From Actinomucor elegans (Eukaryota; Mucoromycota; Mucoromycetes; Mucorales; Mucoraceae), in the NCBI GenBank assembly GCA_026027325.1, contig JAMSLZ010000001.1, positions 62,001 through 126,000 of the forward strand: DNA of 64,000 nucleotides, in the 5' to 3' direction. Positions 22,682 through 30,600 of this stretch are shown here, one piece after another. Both the position numbers and the translations under genes were made by a program. The notes beneath the pieces were generated by a model. That model was not told the origin of the DNA, made no database searches, and worked only from the letters and a program-made list of their open reading frames with translations. How positions within the stretch are numbered: position 1 is the first letter of the stretch; the number at the start of each line of letters is the position of its first letter.

Positions 22682-24576
22682 TCATACGTTGGTGATCTCG
22701 CATTCTACATCACGAACACCACGTACTTTCTTTACTCGAATTAGACAAACATAGAACAAGGTATGCTTCTCTAGTTGCTTCTCTACAACTTGTTTTAAAC
22801 CTGGACTGCAACGGACTGAGGTACCATTGGACAGCCGTAAGAAGAACATTTAGTATTACAGAAATATGTTCAAAATAGTACAATATATAAAAAAATTAGG
22901 AAATAATAGATTTTTTTGAATACAAATAATAATATAAATAAATTTTATTCTAAAATAGAACAAGTAACCAACATTTTATTTATGGATAAAAAGGCAACAT
23001 TATATTTATGCCTTGATTTTTTAGGAAAGTTAAAAATATTAAGTAGTTGTAAATGTTTATCTAAGTGGAGATAGTTCTTACTTCGGAATGTACCATAACC
23101 ATATCCGGTTACTTGGTACTTCACACCTACTTTCATGAAAGAATAATCTGGTTTAGCTCCAGACACTGGGAAGGGATCTAGATGCTGTAATAGTTTATCA
23201 TCATGTGTCTCCTTGGCCAACCTGATGGTCGCAAGTTTATCTCCTCTTTCAGGTCGCAGTCTACTTTTTGGCCATTCGAGGGTGATGTTGCGGAAAGAAC
23301 AAATCCCTAAATCACCAAAAGAAGCTGCTTTGTTGGTTAAATCCTTTCTATAGGGTGTTAAGGAGTTAGATATCCCTGGAACCAACGTGATGGCAGAACA
23401 TCCTTCTTCACGACGATATATGCTGTCTTCGAGTATCTTATATTCATGACTATTCTTCTCAAACTTAACTACCAGATAGTGGATGGGCCTATCGTTAAAG
23501 CTAAAGTTTGCAAGATGGAGCATTACGTACTCTTCTGGTACTTTTGTATGAATTATGCCTTGCATTCGCTTGGTAAGGGAGTTCCACCAATGGCAGTAAG
23601 CGAAAGTCTTTGTTTTGGGAACATATATAGCTGCCATTTGCGTAAGGTTCTTAGCTAGTTGCTTCCATTGTCTGTCGAAGCTGACCTTGTATGTTGGACA
23701 ATTATCAAGGAACTCAAGGACCCTAGACATAGTTTTGGTATAATAGCTTTCCTTCTTGAGTTGGGTGTTATAAAACGTAATTTCTATTCTGGTCATACCA
23801 TTACCACGATACTTATTAAGGCGCTCTTGAAAATCTTTGTCAGGGTTAGAAACCAAGTGGTGCAATTGGGAGCCGATTAAAGACCTTAATTCACGGCTTT
23901 CAAGCATTTGGACAAACTTGTTATAGATCTTTATTCGTAAGGGTATCTTAGCACTAGAACTATCATGCTGCCTCCATGATAAGCAGTTATCACCGACTGA
24001 GTGACGATCGTTGACAATATCTTTATCTTCTACGCCATTAGAAGTAATGTACTCCTTAATAATATCGCGTGTTGATATGTAGGCGCAGTCGATGCTTATA
24101 TCCAAGTCATGTAAAAGGATATAATTCTTTGCAACCTTACAGCATATCTTCTTAAGCTTTGGCCACAGTTCCCCATAGCTGATATTCTCAAACGAAACTC
24201 TCAGCGATATATAGCCTGGCTGGTATTTATCCCAGCTAATACCTGATTCTTTTGCCTCCCTTTGTTGGATGTCGTTGACAAGTTTATCTTCACCAGCATG
24301 CCATTTACCCCTACCAGTGTAAAAGAGCTTGAACTGCTCCACTTGTAGGTGACGGGATAGAAGAAGCCGAAGAATGCTCATGTACATTCCTACAGCAGAA
24401 CTTAGCTTCTCTTGTTCCCAATGTACAGCACACCAGAAGACAATGCTGTCGCAGAATACTGCGCTAACATAATCCCAGCCCACACGTTCTCTCGTCGCGC
24501 TACCACAAGTGTAATCGACACCATAGATATTACTAAGGTATTGGTTGTAATCTATAAAGATTTTACTAAGGGGCAT
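22682..24576 (-). CDS. Second protein of A2, possible replication-initiator-like (split by MITE)
   Basis: Starts at the ATG at 24576. The first 505 codons end exactly at 23062, a 221-bp MITE plus its TAA duplication follows, and 51 more codons in the same frame run from 22837 to a TGA at 22682-22684: about 556 residues. The last residues of the uninterrupted frame (to 22945) are MITE-encoded and not original. The family is not recognised with certainty. DLDISIDCAY near 155-165, LRIKIYNK near 215, and TRIEITFYN near 272 resemble the spaced pattern of Rep_trans-type rolling-circle initiators, in which an acidic cluster is followed by R-Y-K and R-E-I motifs. The gene lies about 100 bp downstream of the transposase on the same strand and is absent from A1. 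A different nuclease or a structural accessory protein remains possible. Confidence 0.5.
22841..23061. mobile_element. Solo 221-bp E-type MITE inside A2 second gene
   Basis: Starts GAAGAACATTTAG, ends GTAAATGTTTATC; 3-bp duplication TAA (22838-22840, 23062-23064). By eye identical to the two terminal modules of element E at 27516-27736 and 29799-30019. Confidence 0.93.
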
Positions 24577-24673
24577 TGTGTAGTATATGCTTAGAATATG
24601 CTACCATGTGCTTTAAAAGGCTTAAATATTCCATATATTTTAACAAGTTTTAAAAAACATCCCCTTGTGGAAC

Positions 24674-27600
24674 CTACTTCTTCCGCCTTCTTCTAACGTC
24701 TTTCTCATACTCGATAATAATATCAGAGTCGTCGAAGTTGTTAGGAGAAAGCCAACTATTGCTACTCTCATCATAGCCTACCCACCTAACCAAATACTCT
24801 CTACGATGCTTTGGTCCACGATGCCCAACAATGGCCTCAACCTCGTAGTGTCCTTGTGGTAAGTCCTCGTCGATGGGTTCGTCATCAGAGCCATTATCTT
24901 CGTTCACCCCCAAAGAGAGAAACTGCTGCTGTATTTCTTTTACCATCTCAGCATCTTGGGACTTTTCCGCAATTGTAAGGGTACTTACTACGTCATAGAC
25001 ATTCTTACTGCTGCCATTTGGAAAGTCGAAGTTAGGCTGCATCCAAAAAGTATGTTGTTCAGAGCTAGAAACACACCCAATGTTAACAAACTTCTTGATG
25101 TTTGCAAGAAGACATGCAAGCTTGAACTGTACCGTGAATGTCTCCATCTCGGTAACTCGAATAACGCCTTTACCGTTGAATCGTTGAAATAAGGTTCCAA
25201 TCTCTCCAAACGTTGCTTCTATCGAGGAACGAAAGCTTCCAAGAATGGAGTTGTAATTAACTTCTTCTTGTTTCAGACCCACTCCTCGAGACTTACGGAT
25301 AGGGAATACAAAATTATGGCGATCCAGGTGACGATTATTTGCTACAATACGATCTATAAAAGTAGTGTATCCACCATCAACGACAACACAATCGTACTTA
25401 CTAATCTTCTTCTTCAACCGCATATCAGCAAGCATAGACCCATCGTTGTTATCTGAACATGGTGCCGCATCGGAGACAAACAACACCATCCCATTAACAT
25501 CTGTACATACAGTGACTTACAATACTGTCCGCATGTTTTGCAATTTTAGCTTCACATTATCATTACTCGCTCGATAATGGCTGCAAAAATATAAAAATAA
25601 TATCATTTGAAAGCCCATCAAAATCATTACAATTAATTGAAACCTCAAATCATATGACTTTCCTAATATAGAGTATTAATCGTTTAAAAAGGAACATCAT
25701 GCGGACAGTATTGTGAGTCAATTTTTAGATGCGAAATTCAACCCATAAGTTGAACATGATGGAAATTGACTCAAAAACAAAGTTATCTTTCATCGCGCAT
25801 ACTCTCATTAATTCATTAAATCACAATCTTATTATACATTCTTAATTTATTTCATAAGTGATGAGACCCATATCTGAAGACACACGACAAAATATCATTG
25901 GCGACCTCCAAGCAGGCTATTCCATTCGCCAGGTTGCCTATCGCACCAATGTTGGGCGCACGACAGTCAATAAAGTCGCCGCGGAACACTTACCTAATCG
26001 AAAGAAGCCAAAAGGAGGTAAACCTTTAAAGCTTAAAGAAGCGGATAAAAGATATTGCGTGCGACAGATTACAAGAGGAGGCCAGGGAAACGCAATAAGT
26101 GTTCAAAAACAATTGTCATTTGACTTTGGTTTATCTGTTTCACCGCAGACCGTGCGTAGGGCACTCAAGGCCGAAGGCTTAGGATCTATGGAAAAGGAAA
26201 CGAAGCCAAACCTCAATGCCAAAAACATACGTGAGCGATTAGCTTGGGCAAAAAAGTATGAGGACTATACGATAGCCGATTGGAGAAGGGTTATTTGGTC
26301 TGATGAGACTAAGATAAACCGCTTCTGCTCTGATGGTCGTACTTGGGCTTGGATTCGAGACAACGAGCCACTACAAGATCGCCACATAAAGCAAACAAAA
26401 AAGCATGGTGGAGGAAGCATCATGATTTGGAGTTGCATATCTTGCATTGGAGTTGGATGGATGTGTAAGATCGATTCCATAATGGACAAGGAGCTTTATG
26501 GGACGATTCTGCGTGACGAACTGAGGAAAACGGTAAAGTTGGTCTGCCAAGAAACAGGATTAAGAACCAATCAGATCATCTTTCAACAGGATAACGACCC
26601 AAAACATACTTCTGGTACGGTCAAAGACTACCTCAAAAAACAAAAATTCGTAGTAATGGACTGGCCATCTCAATCTCCTGATCTTAATCCAATCGAGCAT
26701 ATGTGGGCCTTAGTCAAAAGACGACTAAATGACTATGATACTCCGCCTTCTGGCATGCAAGAGCTTTTTGAACGTGTTACAGACGTATGGTACCACAAAA
26801 TTACCAAAGAAGAATGGAAAATATACATGCTATTCATATACCTATGTATCTTTAAAAAATATTCGTAAAATTTATAATCATATATATATATATAAAACAA
26901 AAAAAAATTACAAAATCTTTTTTATTTTTTAAGTCATGTGACATCATGATACGTATCCCTTAAGTTTAAAGGTTATCTAACCCAGCATGATATTCATCAA
27001 TTATTTCTCTATCATTAAATGCGTCTTCCCATATCCAACTATTGTAGCTATCATCATAATTTTTCCATTTAATAAAATATTTTGTTCTTTTTTTATATTT
27101 TCTATGATTTAATATTTTTTCTATTTCATATGAATCATTTTCTATGTATTCTATATTTTCGTCAATTATCATTTCACTTTTATTTAGCATATCATTAATA
27201 AATGAGTTTTGTTTATTTCTCATATTAATGACTCTACAATATTCAAAAGTTTCAGTAAATGCATCTTCATTATGATTTTTGTTACTTGGATAATTAAATT
27301 TATCTTGTATCCATAATCCATAATAATCTTTAATTGGAATATTTTGAAGCTCAACAAATTTTTGGATGTTACTTAATAATAATGCCATTTTTAACTGTAA
27401 ATTATATATTCTTATATTATCAATTTTAAGAACTTTATTACTATTATCAAATCTTTGGAATTTATCACCTAATCGTCCAAATTTATTTTCAATGATGCTT
27501 CTAAAACTTCCAAAAGAAGAACATTTAGTATTACAGAAATATGTTCAAAATAGTACAATATATAAAAAAATTAGGAAATAATAGATTTTTTTGAATACAA

Positions 27601-30600
27601 ATAATAATATAAATAAATTTTATTCTAAAATAGAACAAGTAACCAACATTTTATTTATGGATAAAAAGGCAACATTATATTTATGCCTTGATTTTTTAGG
27701 AAAGTTAAAAATATTAAGTAGTTGTAAATGTTTATCTTGTCCTATTTTTAGACTTCCATTGCGTTTAATCACATTGAGAAATCTAAAAACAACTTCCTTG
27801 GCATCTAATTCTTGGCATGATATTTTGGAAAATATAAAAGTATCTATAATATTTGAGAATTATTTTTAAAATAACATCAATATTATATTTAATGGAAAAA
27901 ATCTATTATTATGCTGTGGTTTTAACTCTAAATCCTGAAAAAAAAGATGTCAAGAATAAATCATCCGAAATATTAAACAAGAAAATACTGCAATGGGTTG
28001 GAAATATAAAAAATATTGATAAAATTTTATATAGTGGTCCTTTCTATGATGTTGGTGAAAACAATACAAATATCCATGCCAATTTAGTGATAAAAACAAT
28101 TTTAGATGATAACGAAAAAGTTAGAAATGAATATTTCAAATCCTGGTGTTTAAGAAAAGGATATGTTAGTATTAAAGAAATTTATAATTTTAAATCATGG
28201 TTAGATTATGCAAAAAGAAATCATAAGTTCTTGGAAAATATAGAAAATATTAAAAATTGAATTTTCATATATAAATAAAAGTTTATTAAATATAGAAAAT
28301 ATTAAAAATTGAATTTCTCTTTATATAAAAATACATCATTTTATTTGTTTATGAACACTCATATAGACTTATTAATTGAAAATGAATACAGAAATATTTA
28401 CAATAGGTATTGGAAATTTATGAAAAATGAATATATATATAAAGTTGAATTGAAATATCATAGATCTAAAATAACGAGTATACCAAATATTGATAGAATT
28501 AAAAAAAATATATATATTAAATTAGGAAGTATTGCTCCATTTGTATTTTTGACAGATTTATGTAACAATATAAAACTACCAGGTCCATATATAACAGCAG
28601 ATAAAGTATTGATATTATTAGAACATTTATTAAATGGAAAATCTATAAATGAAATGGAAATGTATATTCCATCTACTAGTTTTTATAAATTATATCAATC
28701 ATTATATATAAATAATTATGATTTATTGGAAAAATGGATAAATAATAAATTAGAAAAATGTTTTTCTACACATACATTGAGATTACTTTGTGCTAAGAAA
28801 TTTAATCCAATGATGTTAGATAATGTAACATTACTAATTGATGGTCACCATAATCGTATAACATATCAAGATATTAATCTAGATAAAAAAGAGTTATTCT
28901 CGTATAAATTAAAAAGAAATGGATTAAATACACAATTTATTATAGATATTAATAGAATATGTGTTTATATATCTGATTCCTTACCTTGTAGAAATAATAC
29001 TGATGATAAAATGCTTTTAGACATAAATATCAATAAGTTTTATAATGAAATAGATTGTATATGTTTTGATGGATTATATGAAAACACAGTAAAAGAATTT
29101 ATAGAAAAATTTAGTAATATTGGATTTAATATATCCTTGAAAAATTTTTGCTATCCTATAAAAAAAGATAAAGGAGTTGAATTAACCATAGATGAAAAAA
29201 AATTCAATGAAGAATTAGGTGGATTAAGGTCAAAAATAGAAAAATATTTTGCAGAATTAGGTAGTATTTTTAAAAGATTTAGTGGACAAAATAAGATTAG
29301 AATAACAGATAATAAGACATATAATATACAGCTAAAATTAGCAATAGTATTACTGAACATAAAATATTTTACAGAGTTATTTGGAATTGAAGAAAATGCC
29401 CATTACAACAAATGGCTAAATGATAATTTTGATTATTATTATAAAAATAATATTGAAATGAATAAAGAAGTAACATTAAAAACACAATATAAAATAGAAA
29501 ATATCGTTGATATAAAATCATTACAAAATCAATTTTTAAATAATTTAAATATAAATGAAGTGAATATAGATATTATGGATCAAATGGAGGAAGATATCAC
29601 TAGTAATAATGATCAAAATATATATGAAATACAATATATAATTAAACACAAAAAAGTAAAGAACTTATATGAATATTTTGTAAAATGGAAAAAGTATGGT
29701 AAAGAACATAATTCATGGGTAAAAGAAAAAGATTTTACATCACATGATACTATTTTGAATTATTGGAAATCAATAGAAAATAATTAATCAATTAATAAGA
29801 AGAACATTTAGTATTACAGAAATATGTTCAAAATAGTACAATATATAAAAAAATTAGGAAATAATAGATTTTTTTGAATACAAATAATAATATAAATAAA
29901 TTTTATTCTAAAATAGAACAAGTAACCAACATTTTATTTATGGATAAAAAGGCAACATTATATTTATGCCTTGATTTTTTAGGAAAGTTAAAAATATTAA
30001 GTAGTTGTAAATGTTTATCAAAGTATTATTGAATTCAATTTCATTATCACTTAACTTAATTCCTTTTTTTTTTCTAAATGGAAATATAAAATTATCGTTA
30101 TTGATTTTATCATTTCCATATTTACTACAATTCTCTAAGAAGTCTTCTATAAATAAATTATAACCTCCATCAACTGCTATACAATCATTTTCATTTAATT
30201 TATTTTCTAGTTTCATTGCTAAAAACATTTTACCATCATTATATTTTTTACATGGTAAACTATCTGATACATAAATAGCTATTTCATTAACATCAATTAT
30301 TACTTGGGTTCTAAATCCTGATTTTTTAAATTTATATGAATACATATCTTTACTTTTAATTTTCAAATCTGTATAGTTAACTCTACTATCATGTCCATCC
30401 AAAAGTAAAGTAACATGCTTAAAATGCTCAGGATTAAGTCTATTAGCATAATATATTCTTAATAAAATTGTGCTAAACATATTTTCTAATAGTTTATTAC
30501 ATGTTTTATGTAGCTCATTTAAGTTTACATCCCAGAAACTTTTATATATTTCATGAAATGATGAATAGGGTATGTAATCATTCATTTCTCTTATGCTTTT

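Larger units (their letters stand above)
27516..30019 (+). mobile_element. E: AT-rich composite transposon with identical direct end modules
   Basis: Inserted in the C transposase with 3-bp duplication AAA (27513-27515, 30020-30022). Both ends are the same 221-bp module in direct orientation (27516-27736, 29799-30019), and the module also exists alone at 22841-23061. Between them lie two genes on the plus strand: a small HUH-like protein and a chromodomain transposase. Confidence 0.9.

Noticed and set aside
22945..23061. C-terminal residues of the uninterrupted A2 second-gene frame
   Set aside because: They are encoded by the inserted 221-bp MITE; the original C-terminus continues at 22837-22682.
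27516..30019. Interpreting the direct 221-bp repeats as LTRs of a retroelement
   Set aside because: No reverse transcriptase, TSD of 3 bp and not 5, no TG...CA ends; the internal gene is a DDE-chromodomain transposase.
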